Of a stretch of 45,625 nucleotides of DNA, positions 10,801 to 19,221 are shown one piece after another. Both the position numbers and the translations under genes were made by a program. The notes under the pieces were generated by a model. The model had not been told where the DNA came from and searched no databases. It was given only the letters and a program-made list of their open reading frames with translations. This DNA is from Streptomyces zinciresistens K42. Its GTDB lineage: Bacteria; Actinomycetota; Actinomycetes; Streptomycetales; Streptomycetaceae. Position 1 is the stretch's first letter. Each line of letters starts with the position of its first letter. The stretch lies in contig NZ_AGBF01000040.1 in NCBI RefSeq assembly GCF_000225525.1, forward strand, positions 1 to 45,625, given 5' to 3'.

Positions 10801-10883
10801 GCGTACGCGCCCGCCGGGCCGGGTGCAGTACCGTCACAAACCCCTGCGGCGTCCAGCCGCGCACGCGCCCGCCGGGCCGGGTG
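10801..10883. repeat. Pair of 25-bp direct repeats at the thioesterase 3' end
   Basis: The sequences at 10801-10825 and 10859-10883 are 25 bp long with one difference and start 58 bp apart, with a 33-bp unrelated spacer. They lie in the gap between the convergent TetR and thioesterase genes, the second copy ending 2 nt from the thioesterase stop. The GC-rich repeat and the ~60-bp period recall the repeat at the amidase 3' end. Confidence 0.7.
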
Positions 10884-10885
10884 GT

Positions 10886-11752
10886 TCAGCCCCCGAGCCG
10901 CACCCGCGCGAGCTGCCTCGACTGGGCGACCAGGCGGTCCGCGCTGTCCCAGACCTCGGCGTCCTCCTCCAGGAAGCCGCCCGCGAGGTTGCGGGTGGTG
11001 ATCGACACCCGCAGCGGGCCGGGGGCCGGGCGGCAGCGCACATGGACGGTCAGCTCGACCGTGGGCACCCAGCCGGAGACGCCGATCTCGAAGGCCGTGG
11101 GCGGCAGCGCGTCCACCGCGAGGAGCAGGGAGAGCGGGTCGGCGTCACGGCCGTCGGCGAGGCCGAACCAGGCCCGCATCTCCCCCTTGCCGGACGGCCG
11201 GCCCAGCGCCCAGCCGAGGGTGGCCGGGTCCAGCTTCAGCATCAGGCGGTCGGCGATGGCCGAGCTGCCGGAGACGGGGGCGGGGCCGTCGCCGGGGCCG
11301 AAGCAGTGCTCCATGGGCGGCAGCGCCGGGGGCTCGGCCGTCGTGCGGACGTCGTCCGGGAGGGCGTCGAGGTCGCCGTAGGAGGCGAGGACGCGGATGC
11401 GCTCGACCTCGCCTCCCCGCTCGTCGTACTGCAGGAGCGACGCCTGGCCGGTGGAGAGGGTGCGGCCGGTGCGCACGACCTCCGTGCGGACGACCGCGGG
11501 GCCCGGCCGGGAGGCGGTGAGGTAGTGCGCCGAGACCGTGAACGGGTCACCGTGCGGCAGGGCGTCCGCGAGGGCACGGCCGAGGACGGCCAGCAGATAG
11601 CCGCCGTTGACGGCGCTGATGATGGTCCAGCCGGCGGAGAGGTCGATGTCGTAGACGCCGGGCGCGCGCCGGGTGAGCGCGGTGTCGCGGTCGAACTCGC
11701 TGTCGCCGACGGTGGCCCGCGGGGCCGTCGGGGCGGGGGCTGCTTCTGGCAT
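10886..11752 (-). CDS. Acyl-CoA thioesterase family protein (double hot-dog, TesB-like)
   Basis: A 288-residue protein whose organisation fits a tandem hot-dog thioesterase. The N-terminal half shows AGWTIISAVNGGYLLAVLGRALADAL (hot-dog central helix, with NGGY), then FTVSAHYLTASRPGPAVVRTEVVRTGRTLSTGQASLLQ. The C-terminal half has PSGKGEMRAWFGLADGRDADPLSLLLAVDALPP, VPTVELTVHVR, and a final strand AEVWDSADRLVAQSRQLARV. These enzymes hydrolyse acyl-CoA esters; the exact substrate is unknown. ATG 11752 was chosen over an in-frame start much further upstream that lacks family resemblance. Convergent with TetR, divergent from the esterase. Confidence 0.87.
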   Translation of the reverse strand: MPEAAPAPTAPRATVGDSEFDRDTALTRRAPGVYDIDLSAGWTIISAVNGGYLLAVLGRALADALPHGDPFTVSAHYLTASRPGPAVVRTEVVRTGRTLSTGQASLLQYDERGGEVERIRVLASYGDLDALPDDVRTTAEPPALPPMEHCFGPGDGPAPVSGSSAIADRLMLKLDPATLGWALGRPSGKGEMRAWFGLADGRDADPLSLLLAVDALPPTAFEIGVSGWVPTVELTVHVRCRPAPGPLRVSITTRNLAGGFLEEDAEVWDSADRLVAQSRQLARVRLGG

Positions 11753-11905
11753 GCGTGAACGGTACAACAGACGACTACTAAGCGGTAGCTTTTCATGGCT
11801 GACGACCCCCGGCCCGCACGCTCCGCACACCGGGACAAGGGCGACTTTCGGCACGTGTCCCGGCTCGCCCGAAACCCGGGGGCCGCCGATCCCCTCTTGG
11901 AGGGC

Positions 11906-13183
11906 ATGAGTCTCACCGGGACCCCGTTCCTCGCCACGCTCGTCGCGCTGTGCGTCGCCGCGGCCGCGCTGCCGCTGCTGCTCTGGTCGCGGGTGCGCGG
12001 ACCGCGGATGGCGCGGGGCGCCGCCAGGATGCTGATGCTGCTCTTCGCGCAGGTCACCGCGGTCGCCCTGGTCTTCACCATGGTCAACAACTCCAACCAG
12101 CTCTACGACAACTGGGGCGATCTGCTCGGCACGGGCAACCATGTGCGCACCGCGGCCGACCTCGGGGCGAGCGGCACCGGCGGGGTGGTGCCGGAGAGCC
12201 TGCCCGCGGTCCGCCAGACCTTCAGGCAGGCCAAGGGACCGGGGATGCGCGCGGAGGGCGGTGTGCGGGTGACCCGGCTCACCGGGCGGGTCTCCGGGGT
12301 GCGGGCCGAGGTCAACGTCTGGCTGCCGCCGCAGTACGACGACCCGGCCTGGCGGGACCGCCGGTTCCCGGTGGTCGAGCTGCTGCCGGGCTATCCGGGC
12401 TCGTCGAAGGCGTGGTTCGGGTCCCTGGACGTCACCGAGCGGCTGGCGCCGCTGATGCGCAGCGGGCGGATCCGGCCGTTCATCCTGGTCTCGCCGCGCA
12501 CCAATCTGCTGCCGGGCGCGGACACCGGCTGCGCCAACGTCCCCGGCCGGGTGAACGCCGACACCTGGCTCAGCGTCGACGTGCCGAGGATGGTCCGGGA
12601 CAACTTCCGCGCGCAGGCCGCACCGGACGGCTGGGCGGTCGCCGGGTACTCGGCCGGCGCGCACTGCGCGGCGAAGCTGGCCGTCGCCCACCCCGACCGC
12701 TACCGGGCCGCGGTCGGCCTGTCCGGCTACAACGACCCGATCGCCCAGGCCGGTTCCATCGCCGCGAGGACCCCCGCCCTGCGGGCCGCGAACAACCCGT
12801 ACGTGCTGCTGAAGGCGGCCGCCGCGCCGCCGCGCGTCGCGCTGTACCTGTCGGGGCAGCCGGGCGACGGGTACGAGGCGGCGCTCGACCTGGACCGGAT
12901 CGCGACGGCGCCCACGCGCGTGGACCCGGTGTTCGTCCCGAAGTCCGCGGGCGGCCACACCATGGCGCTCTGGAAGCCGCAGGTGCTTCCGGCCTTCCGC
13001 TGGCTGAGCGGGGTGATGGGCCCGCGGGGCGGGGCTCCCGCGGGCCCGGACACGGGCGGGGACGTCGCGGGGGCGGGTTCCGGTCCCGGGGCTATTCCTC
13101 GCGGACCGTCGACCGCCGGTTCCACGCACGCGGAGCCCGCCAGTGATAGCGCATCGCGAGCAGCCGCAGCACGAAGGCGGTGA
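11906..13183 (+). CDS. Membrane-anchored esterase (esterase D-like alpha/beta hydrolase)
   Basis: About 425 residues. The N terminus carries two hydrophobic segments (about 6-26 and 38-58), so the protein is probably membrane-bound with an extracytoplasmic catalytic domain. That domain resembles the Esterase D/antigen 85-like group (PF00756): VNVWLPPQYDDPAWRDRRFPVVELLPGYPGS, RPFILVSPRTN, the nucleophile elbow GYSAGAHCA, AVGLSGYND, and the late His in GGHTMALWKP. The last ~55 residues are low-complexity Gly/Pro/Ala and overlap the convergent TRIC gene by about 90 bp. ATG 11906 begins just before the first membrane segment; GTG 11855 and ATG 11795 are alternatives. Substrate unknown. Confidence 0.85.
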   Translation: MSLTGTPFLATLVALCVAAAALPLLLWSRVRGPRMARGAARMLMLLFAQVTAVALVFTMVNNSNQLYDNWGDLLGTGNHVRTAADLGASGTGGVVPESLPAVRQTFRQAKGPGMRAEGGVRVTRLTGRVSGVRAEVNVWLPPQYDDPAWRDRRFPVVELLPGYPGSSKAWFGSLDVTERLAPLMRSGRIRPFILVSPRTNLLPGADTGCANVPGRVNADTWLSVDVPRMVRDNFRAQAAPDGWAVAGYSAGAHCAAKLAVAHPDRYRAAVGLSGYNDPIAQAGSIAARTPALRAANNPYVLLKAAAAPPRVALYLSGQPGDGYEAALDLDRIATAPTRVDPVFVPKSAGGHTMALWKPQVLPAFRWLSGVMGPRGGAPAGPDTGGDVAGAGSGPGAIPRGPSTAGSTHAEPASDSASRAAAARRR

Positions 13184-13748
13184 CGACGGCGAGCGCGCTG
13201 GTGAACGGCGTCAGGGCGTCGTAGCGGATGAACAGGACGACCATCGTGGCGCCGACGATCGCCGGCACCGCGTACAGGTCGCGGTCCCAGCGCAGCAGCG
13301 AGGGCACCTCGTTGGCGAGGACGTCGCGCAGCACACCGCCGCCGACGGCGGTCGCGAGGCCCAGGGTGGCCGACGCGGTGAGGTTCAGGCCGTAGTCGTA
13401 CGCCTTCGTGGTCCCGGCGACGCAGAACAGCCCGAGGCCCGCCGCGTCGAAGACGTTCACCCCGGTCTGGATGCGCTCGACGTGCGGGTGGAGGAAGAAG
13501 ACGAGGGCGGTGGCGAGCAGCGGGGTGAGGAAGTAGCCGAGATCGGTGAAGGCGGCCGGGGGCACGGCGCCGATGACCACGTCCCGGAACAGCCCGCCCC
13601 CCAGCGCGGTGACCTCGGCGAGCACGGCGATGCCGAAGACGTCGAAGTTCTTGCGCACCGCCAGAAGGGCGCCGGAGATGGCGAAGACGAAGATGCCGAT
13701 CAGGTCGAGCGTGTGCTGGACGGACGGGCTGAACAGTTGCTGAAGCAC
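13092..13748 (-). CDS. TRIC-type/UPF0126 membrane channel protein
   Basis: A 218-residue integral membrane protein with seven hydrophobic segments and the two signature repeats of this family, ALGGGLFRDVVIG and AVGGGVLRDVLANEVP. Family members are prokaryotic trimeric intracellular cation channel homologues, conducting K+/Na+. The GTG at 13748 gives a product starting VLQQLFSPSVQ, as I remember for relatives. Longer in-frame starts (for example TTG 13787) fall inside the terminator hairpin of the neighbouring ABC operon and are unlikely. No ribosome binding site is visible before the GTG, so the transcript may be nearly leaderless. The 3' end overlaps the convergent esterase tail. Confidence 0.88.
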   Translation of the reverse strand: MLQQLFSPSVQHTLDLIGIFVFAISGALLAVRKNFDVFGIAVLAEVTALGGGLFRDVVIGAVPPAAFTDLGYFLTPLLATALVFFLHPHVERIQTGVNVFDAAGLGLFCVAGTTKAYDYGLNLTASATLGLATAVGGGVLRDVLANEVPSLLRWDRDLYAVPAIVGATMVVLFIRYDALTPFTSALAVVTAFVLRLLAMRYHWRAPRAWNRRSTVREE

Positions 13749-13771
13749 CCGCACATTCTTACGCAACGAAA

Positions 13772-13802
13772 GGCCCCCGCCTTGCAATACAAGGCGGGGG
13801 CC
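13772..13802 (-). terminator. Terminator of the peptide ABC operon
   Basis: A perfect 13-bp stem (13772-13784 with 13790-13802) and a 5-nt loop, followed on the minus strand by TTTCGTT. It stands 9 nt after the last ATPase stop codon, so it ends the five-gene importer operon before the TRIC gene. Confidence 0.85.
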
Positions 13803-13811
13803 GGAGCGCGG

Positions 13812-15152
13812 TTACTTGTCGTCGCCCTTGGCGTCGCCCTTGGCGGGCTCGTCGGGCTCCTCGGCCGGCCCGGTGGACCCGGCCGACTCGGTGGACCCGG
13901 CCGGCCCGGTGGCGTCGTCCGCGGCCGCGGCCGGCTCGGCCGCCTCCCCGGTCCCGCTGCCCGCGGCGTCCTCGTCGGTCCGCACCTCCGCGGCCAGCGC
14001 GGCCGACGTCTGCGCGGACTCGGCCAGCACCTCGTCGGCCACCAGCTCCGCCGCCTCCTTGGCGACGGTCAGGAGCACGGTGTCCTGCGGCTGCTGGTCC
14101 TCGAAGTTCTCCGGGTGGTGGCAGGCGACCTGCTGGCCCGGCCGCAGCTCGACCAGCGGCGGCTCGGCCGTCGTGCAGATCTGCGTCGCCTTCCAGCACC
14201 GGGTGTGGAAGCGGCAGCCGCTGGGCGGGGCGATCGGCGAGGGCACGTCGCCCTTGAGCAGAATGCGCTCGCTCTTGGCCTCCTTGCGCCTCGGGTCCGG
14301 GATCGGCACCGCCGACAGCAGGGCCTTGGTGTACGGGTGCATCGGCGACTTGTAGAGCTGGTCGCGGTCGGCCAGCTCCACGATCTTGCCCAGGTACATC
14401 ACCGCGATGCGGTCCGAGACGTGCCGGACGACCGAGAGGTCGTGCGCGATGATCACGTACGTCAGGCCCAGCTCCTGCTGGAGGTCGTCGAGGAGGTTGA
14501 CGACCTGCGCCTGGATGGAGACGTCCAGCGCCGAGACCGGCTCGTCCGCCACCACGAGCTTGGGGTTGAGGGCCAGTGCGCGGGCGATGCCGATGCGCTG
14601 GCGCTGACCGCCGGAGAACTCGTGCGGGTAGCGGTTGTAGTGCTCGGGGTTGAGGCCCACGACCCCCAGCAGCCGCTGCACCTCCTTCTTGATGCCGCCG
14701 GCGGGCGTGACGTCCTGGAGGCGGAAGGGGGCGCCGACGATCGTGCCGATGGTGTGGCGCGGGTTCAGCGACGAGTACGGGTCCTGGAAGATCATCTGCA
14801 CGTCGCGGCGCAGCGGGCGCATCCCGCCGACACCGAGGTGCGTGATGTCCTGGCCCTCGAACTCGACCTTGCCCGCGGTCGGTTCGAGCAGCCGGGTGAT
14901 CAGCCGTCCCATGGTGGACTTGCCGCAGCCCGACTCGCCCACCACGCCCAGCGTCTCGCCGGACCTGACCTCGAAGTCGATGCCGTCGACCGCGTGCACC
15001 GCGCCGACCTGGCGCTGCAGCAGGCCCTTCCTGATCGGGAAGTGCTTCTGCAGCCCGGTGACCTTCAGCAGGACCTCGCCGGGGGCGGTGTCACGGGTGA
15101 GGGTGGCACCGCCGCTCTTCGCGGGGGTCGTCACGGCTTTGTCTTCGCTCAC
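13812..15152 (-). CDS. Oligopeptide/dipeptide ABC transporter ATPase (OppF/DppF type)
   Basis: A 446-residue ATPase that powers peptide import. It has Walker [11 protein letters not shown]-loop IFQDP, signature FSGGQRQR, Walker B LVVADEP, and the C-terminal oligopeptide-transport extension with cysteines ([12 protein letters not shown]) typical of OppD/F, which may bind an Fe-S cluster. After this domain the protein carries about 90 extra residues rich in Ala, Glu, Gly and Pro ending KGDAKGDDK; this acidic, probably disordered tail is not part of the family core. The gene overlaps the preceding ATPase by 4 bp (ATGA-type) and is followed by a strong terminator. Confidence 0.95.
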   Translation of the reverse strand: MSEDKAVTTPAKSGGATLTRDTAPGEVLLKVTGLQKHFPIRKGLLQRQVGAVHAVDGIDFEVRSGETLGVVGESGCGKSTMGRLITRLLEPTAGKVEFEGQDITHLGVGGMRPLRRDVQMIFQDPYSSLNPRHTIGTIVGAPFRLQDVTPAGGIKKEVQRLLGVVGLNPEHYNRYPHEFSGGQRQRIGIARALALNPKLVVADEPVSALDVSIQAQVVNLLDDLQQELGLTYVIIAHDLSVVRHVSDRIAVMYLGKIVELADRDQLYKSPMHPYTKALLSAVPIPDPRRKEAKSERILLKGDVPSPIAPPSGCRFHTRCWKATQICTTAEPPLVELRPGQQVACHHPENFEDQQPQDTVLLTVAKEAAELVADEVLAESAQTSAALAAEVRTDEDAAGSGTGEAAEPAAAADDATGPAGSTESAGSTGPAEEPDEPAKGDAKGDDK

Positions 15153-16252
15153 AGCTTCGGCGCAATCTCTTCGGTCCAGATACGCTCCCGCTGCTCCGTG
15201 GTGAGATGGCAGGCGGCCCAGTGCCGGCTGCCGGCCTCGGTCAGCTCCAGCTCGGGGCGGACGGTGCGGGTGGCGTTGTCCTTCGGGAGGTCCGCGTACG
15301 GGCAGCGGGGGTGGAAGGCACAGCCGGACGGGACGTTGATCAGCGAGGGCGGGGAGCCCTTGACCGGGATCAGGCGGTCCTGCTGCTCACGGTCCAGACG
15401 CGGCATCGAGCCGAGCAGGCCCCAGGTGTAGGGGTGACGCGGCTCGTAGAACACCTTCTCGGCCGGTCCGCGCTCGATGCAGCGGCCTCCGTACATCACC
15501 AGGATGTTGTCGGCCAGTTCGGCGACGACGCCCAGGTCGTGGGTGATGATGACGACCGCGGAGCCGAACTCCTTCTGCAGATCGCGGATGAGGTCCAGGA
15601 TCTGCGCCTGGACCGTCACGTCCAGGGCCGTGGTCGGCTCGTCGGCGATGAGCAGTTCGGGGTTGTTCACCAGCGACATCGCGATCATGGCGCGCTGGCG
15701 CATACCGCCGGAGAACTCGTGCGGATAGCTGTCGACGCGCTTGTCCGGCTGGGGGATGCCCACCCGGTCCAGCATCTCGACCGCCCGGCGGCGGGCGGTC
15801 TTCTTGTCGACGTCGTGGTGGACGCGGTACGCCTCCACGATCTGCTGGCCGATCGTGTAGTACGGGTGCAGCGCCGACAGCGGATCCTGGAAGATCATCG
15901 CCATGTTCCGGCCGCGCAGCTTGCGCACGTGGTCCGGGTCCGCGGTCAGCAGTTCGGTGCCGTCGAGCCATATCTCGCCGGATATCCGGGCCTTGCGCTT
16001 GCCGTACTGGCCGGCGGTGTGCAGGCCCATGATGCCGAGCGAGGTCACCGACTTGCCGGAGCCCGACTCGCCCACGATGCCGAGGGTCTGGCCCTTCTCC
16101 AGCTGGAAGCTCAGCCCGTCGACGGACTTGACGAGACCGTCGTCGGTGGGGAAGTGCACGCGCAGGTCGCGCACTTCGAGGAAGGAGGTCGGGGCCGGCG
16201 AGGTTCCCGTGGGTTCGCCCACGGCAGCTCCGGTCTTGCTGAGTTCGGTCAT
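15149..16252 (-). CDS. Oligopeptide/dipeptide ABC transporter ATPase (OppD/DppD type)
   Basis: The partner ATPase, 367 residues, with Walker [13 protein letters not shown]-loop [11 protein letters not shown], signature [13 protein letters not shown], Walker [14 protein letters not shown]-loop IITHDLGVV, and the C-terminal peptide-transporter extension with cysteines ([11 protein letters not shown]). It forms the nucleotide-binding pair with the downstream ATPase. It overlaps the upstream permease and the downstream ATPase by 4 bp each, so translation of the three is coupled. The product begins with a ~20-residue hydrophilic stretch before the first strand [11 protein letters not shown]. Confidence 0.96.
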   Translation of the reverse strand: MTELSKTGAAVGEPTGTSPAPTSFLEVRDLRVHFPTDDGLVKSVDGLSFQLEKGQTLGIVGESGSGKSVTSLGIMGLHTAGQYGKRKARISGEIWLDGTELLTADPDHVRKLRGRNMAMIFQDPLSALHPYYTIGQQIVEAYRVHHDVDKKTARRRAVEMLDRVGIPQPDKRVDSYPHEFSGGMRQRAMIAMSLVNNPELLIADEPTTALDVTVQAQILDLIRDLQKEFGSAVVIITHDLGVVAELADNILVMYGGRCIERGPAEKVFYEPRHPYTWGLLGSMPRLDREQQDRLIPVKGSPPSLINVPSGCAFHPRCPYADLPKDNATRTVRPELELTEAGSRHWAACHLTTEQRERIWTEEIAPKL

Positions 16253-17247
16253 GTGAGCCTCACTCGGGGGTCGATCACGGCATACAGCACGTCCACCACG
16301 AGGTTGGCGATGAGCACCGCGACGGAGGTGATCAGGGTGACGCCCAGGATGATGGGCAGGTCCTGGTTCTTGATGGCGTTGAGCACCGCCTGGCCGAGGC
16401 CGGGCAGGCTGAACGTGGTCTCGGTCAGGATGGCGCCGCCGATGAGGGCGCCGAGGTCCATGCCGAGCATGGTGAGGAGGGGCGTCATCGTCGAACGCAT
16501 CGCGTGCTTGCGAATGACGACGCCCTCACGCAGGCCCTTGGCGCGGGCGGTGCGTATGTAGTCCTCGCCGAGGATCTCCATCATGGTGGCGCGGGTGATC
16601 CGGGCGTACATGGCCGCGTAGAGGAACGCGAGGGTGACCCAGGGAAGGATCATGCCGCCGAACCAGGTGCCGATGCCGTCGCTGAACGGCACGTACTCCG
16701 CGTCCAGCCAGCCGAGGCCGTACGAGAACACCGCCAGGCTGAGCAGACCGGTGAAGTAGATCGGCAGCGAGACGCCGGCGAGCGCGACGAGCATCGCGCC
16801 GCGGTCCCACAGCGTGCCCCGCTTGAGCGCGGAGAGCACGCCCGCCGCGACCCCGAAGAGCAGCCACAGCACGGCGGCGCCGAGCGCCAGGGACAGGGTG
16901 ACCGGGAAGCGGTCGGTCAGCACCGGCCAGATGGCCTGCTCGCTGCGGAAGGAGTATCCGAAGCAGGGCGCGGCGCACTGGGTGACGTCGCCTCCGCCCG
17001 CGTAGGTGCGGCCGACGAAGATGCCCTTGAAGAACTCCCAGACCTGAACGTAGATCGGCTCAGCGAGGCCCAGCTTCTGTCGTACGGCCTCGACCGCGGC
17101 GGGGTCGGCCTGCTTGCCGACGAAGCTGGTGGCGATGTCGACCCCCGCCCACTTGGGGACGAGGAAGAAGATGCCGAAGACCACCATGACGATGACCACC
17201 AGCATCACTACGGCGGCGAACAGCCGCCTGATGAGGTATGCGAGCAC
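16249..17247 (-). CDS. Oligopeptide ABC transporter permease (OppB/DppB type)
   Basis: A 332-residue membrane subunit with six predicted helices. It starts LAYLIRRLFAAVVMLVVIVMVVFGIFFLVP, the usual DppB N terminus, and has the cytoplasmic EAA-type coupling loop IRTARAKGLREGVVIRKHAMRS. About 50 extra residues between helices 1 and 2 (KWAGVDIATSFVG to FGYSFRSEQAIW) lie outside the membrane, with two cysteines (QCAAPCFGYS) that could form a disulphide. The gene is separated from the binding-protein gene by a 110-nt gap containing a stable hairpin, and overlaps the ATPase gene by 4 bp. Confidence 0.95.
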   Translation of the reverse strand: MLAYLIRRLFAAVVMLVVIVMVVFGIFFLVPKWAGVDIATSFVGKQADPAAVEAVRQKLGLAEPIYVQVWEFFKGIFVGRTYAGGGDVTQCAAPCFGYSFRSEQAIWPVLTDRFPVTLSLALGAAVLWLLFGVAAGVLSALKRGTLWDRGAMLVALAGVSLPIYFTGLLSLAVFSYGLGWLDAEYVPFSDGIGTWFGGMILPWVTLAFLYAAMYARITRATMMEILGEDYIRTARAKGLREGVVIRKHAMRSTMTPLLTMLGMDLGALIGGAILTETTFSLPGLGQAVLNAIKNQDLPIILGVTLITSVAVLIANLVVDVLYAVIDPRVRLT

Positions 17248-17269
17248 AGCTCTCGGCCCGCCGCGGGAC

Positions 17270-17300
17270 GCGGGCCACCGGAGGTCTTCCGGTGGCCCGC
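17270..17300 (-). terminator. Intercistronic hairpin between binding-protein and permease genes
   Basis: A perfect 13-bp stem (17270-17282 with 17288-17300) with a 5-nt loop lies within the ABC operon, with no T tract after it. Such hairpins after a binding-protein gene usually protect the upstream mRNA or attenuate, so that the binding protein is made in excess over the membrane parts. That role is inference. Confidence 0.7.
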
Positions 17301-17357
17301 GGTCACGCCACGCCGGCCTTCACCTGCCTTTCGTGCCGTTCGGCTGGTGCGCCGGAT

Positions 17358-19151
17358 CTACTTCGCGTTCTTCAGGCCGAGGTTGACGAAGTCGTACATA
17401 CCGCTGTACGCGTCCGTCGTGTACACGTTGGCCAGGTTGCTGCCACGCCAGTTGATGAACTTCTCGAAGACGAAGGGCAGGTAGTAGCCGCCCTCCATGA
17501 CCTTCCGGTTGATCTGCTTGGCGATGTCGGTCTTGCCGCTGTCGTCCAGCGTGGTGGTGTACTTGTCGAACAGGCCGTCGATCGACTTGTCCTTGATCAG
17601 GGCGTAGTTGTTGTTACCGCTCTGCAGGATGTACTTGCTGTTCCACAGCGGCAGGCCGTAGCCCTGCACGGACGGGAAGTCGGGACCCCAGCCCATGACG
17701 ATGATGCCGTAGTTCTTCTTCTTGACGTTCGAGGGGCTGCCGATGATGCCGGCGGTCTGCGAGCCGTCGTACTGGTCGATGTCGGCGGTGATGCCGACCT
17801 TCTTCAGCGACGCCTGCAGCGACTGGGCGGTGGCGACCTCGGACGGCTTGTTGTTGCGGACGGCGATGGTGGTCTTGAAGCCGTTCGGCTGACCGCAGGC
17901 CTTCAGCGCTTCCTTGGCCTTGGCCGCGTTGCCGTTCTTGTTGGCACCCGCGAGCTCGTACGGGTCGTACTTCTGACCCTCGGCGCCCGGGACGGCCGGG
18001 GGCAGCATGTTGGTGCCGATGTCACCGCCGGCGACGGGGCCACCGCGCGCGTTCTGCAGCGAGACGTGGTCGGCGCCGTAGATGACGGCCTTGCGGCACT
18101 CGATGTTGTCGAACGGCTTGACGCTCTGCGGGAAGACCGCGTAGCGGATGTAGCCGGAGACCGGGTTGTCCAGGTTGGCCTTGTACTTCTTCAGCGCCGT
18201 GGTGCGGCCCTGCGGCGACATGCCGGTCTGGTTGAGGTCCAGGTCGTAGTCGCCCGCGATCAGACGCGCGTCCATGTCGTTGGCGTTGGAGAAGAACTTG
18301 ACCGTGATCTTGTCCGGGTACGCCTTGCGGACCGGGTCGGAAGCCTGCTTCCACTCGGTGTTGCGGACGAGCGTCAGGTCCTTGCCGGGGTTGTACGAGT
18401 CGAACTTGTACGGGCCCGAGGAGAACGGCTTCAGGCCGTACTTGGACTTGGTGTCCTTGTCCTGGCGGACCGGCGAGGCCGACGTCAGGGCCAGCATCTC
18501 CTCGAAGTCCGAGTTGGCCGTCGGGAGCTTGAAGACGATGGTCTTGTCGTCCGGCGTCTGGATGGCCTTCAGACCCAGCTTGTCGGCCGACTTGTCCTTG
18601 TAGGGACCCGCGTACTCGCCCTTGGGGTCGAGCACGTCCTTCAGGTAGACCGGACCGCCGGACAGCACGTCCTGCGCCCACACGCGCTCGATGCCGTACT
18701 TGACGTCCTTGGACGTGATCGGCTTGCCGTCCTCCCACGTGATCCCGTCGCGCAGGGTGTACGTGTAGGTCTTGCCGTCGTCCGAGATCTTGGCGAGGCC
18801 GCCGGCGAGGTCGGGCGTCAGCGTCGTGCCGTCCTGACCCGGGGCCGTCTTGCTCGTGACGAGCTGACGGCTGTAGTAGCGGGAGAAGTTCCACATGAAG
18901 CCGTAGTAGCCACGCGTGGTGTCCCACGAGTCGGCGTCCTGGGCGCCGGCGAACTTCAGCGTGCCGCCCTTCTTGGCGAGGGACGCCTGGGCGACCTTGT
19001 TGTTCGCGGCGTCGTAGCCGGGCGCGCCGGCCTTCGACCCCTTGTCGTCGTTGCCGCCGCCGCCGCACGCAGCGGTGGTCAGCAGCGCGGCGACCACCGC
19101 GGCAGCGGCCGCGGCCTGCTTGCGCCGCCCTGAGGTGCGTTGGGTAGTCAC
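17358..19151 (-). CDS. Peptide ABC transporter substrate-binding lipoprotein
   Basis: A 597-residue extracytoplasmic solute-binding protein of family 5 (OppA/DppA). The N-terminal signal is basic then hydrophobic (QAAAAAAVVAALLTTAAC) with lipid-attachment Cys about 30, followed by a GGGGNDDKGSK linker. The mature domain shows GTLKFAGAQDADSWD, ITWEDGKPITSKDVKYGIERV (family signature) and FKLPTANSDFEEML. The start is GTG 19151, with GGAGG about 10 nt upstream; longer ATG forms have no signal peptide. It stands second in the operon, 70 nt after the first permease, an order also seen in the bldK peptide importer. The peptide bound is unknown. Confidence 0.95.
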   Translation of the reverse strand: MTTQRTSGRRKQAAAAAAVVAALLTTAACGGGGNDDKGSKAGAPGYDAANNKVAQASLAKKGGTLKFAGAQDADSWDTTRGYYGFMWNFSRYYSRQLVTSKTAPGQDGTTLTPDLAGGLAKISDDGKTYTYTLRDGITWEDGKPITSKDVKYGIERVWAQDVLSGGPVYLKDVLDPKGEYAGPYKDKSADKLGLKAIQTPDDKTIVFKLPTANSDFEEMLALTSASPVRQDKDTKSKYGLKPFSSGPYKFDSYNPGKDLTLVRNTEWKQASDPVRKAYPDKITVKFFSNANDMDARLIAGDYDLDLNQTGMSPQGRTTALKKYKANLDNPVSGYIRYAVFPQSVKPFDNIECRKAVIYGADHVSLQNARGGPVAGGDIGTNMLPPAVPGAEGQKYDPYELAGANKNGNAAKAKEALKACGQPNGFKTTIAVRNNKPSEVATAQSLQASLKKVGITADIDQYDGSQTAGIIGSPSNVKKKNYGIIVMGWGPDFPSVQGYGLPLWNSKYILQSGNNNYALIKDKSIDGLFDKYTTTLDDSGKTDIAKQINRKVMEGGYYLPFVFEKFINWRGSNLANVYTTDAYSGMYDFVNLGLKNAK

Positions 19152-19221
19152 GATCTCGGATCCTCCGGGATAGATGAGAGACACCGTGCCTGGTGCCACG
19201 GGTCGCCGTGGGAACGGCATG

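Noticed and set aside
13749..13787. A TTG start for the TRIC protein
   Set aside because: The extension lies within the terminator hairpin of the neighbouring operon and adds residues not expected in the family.
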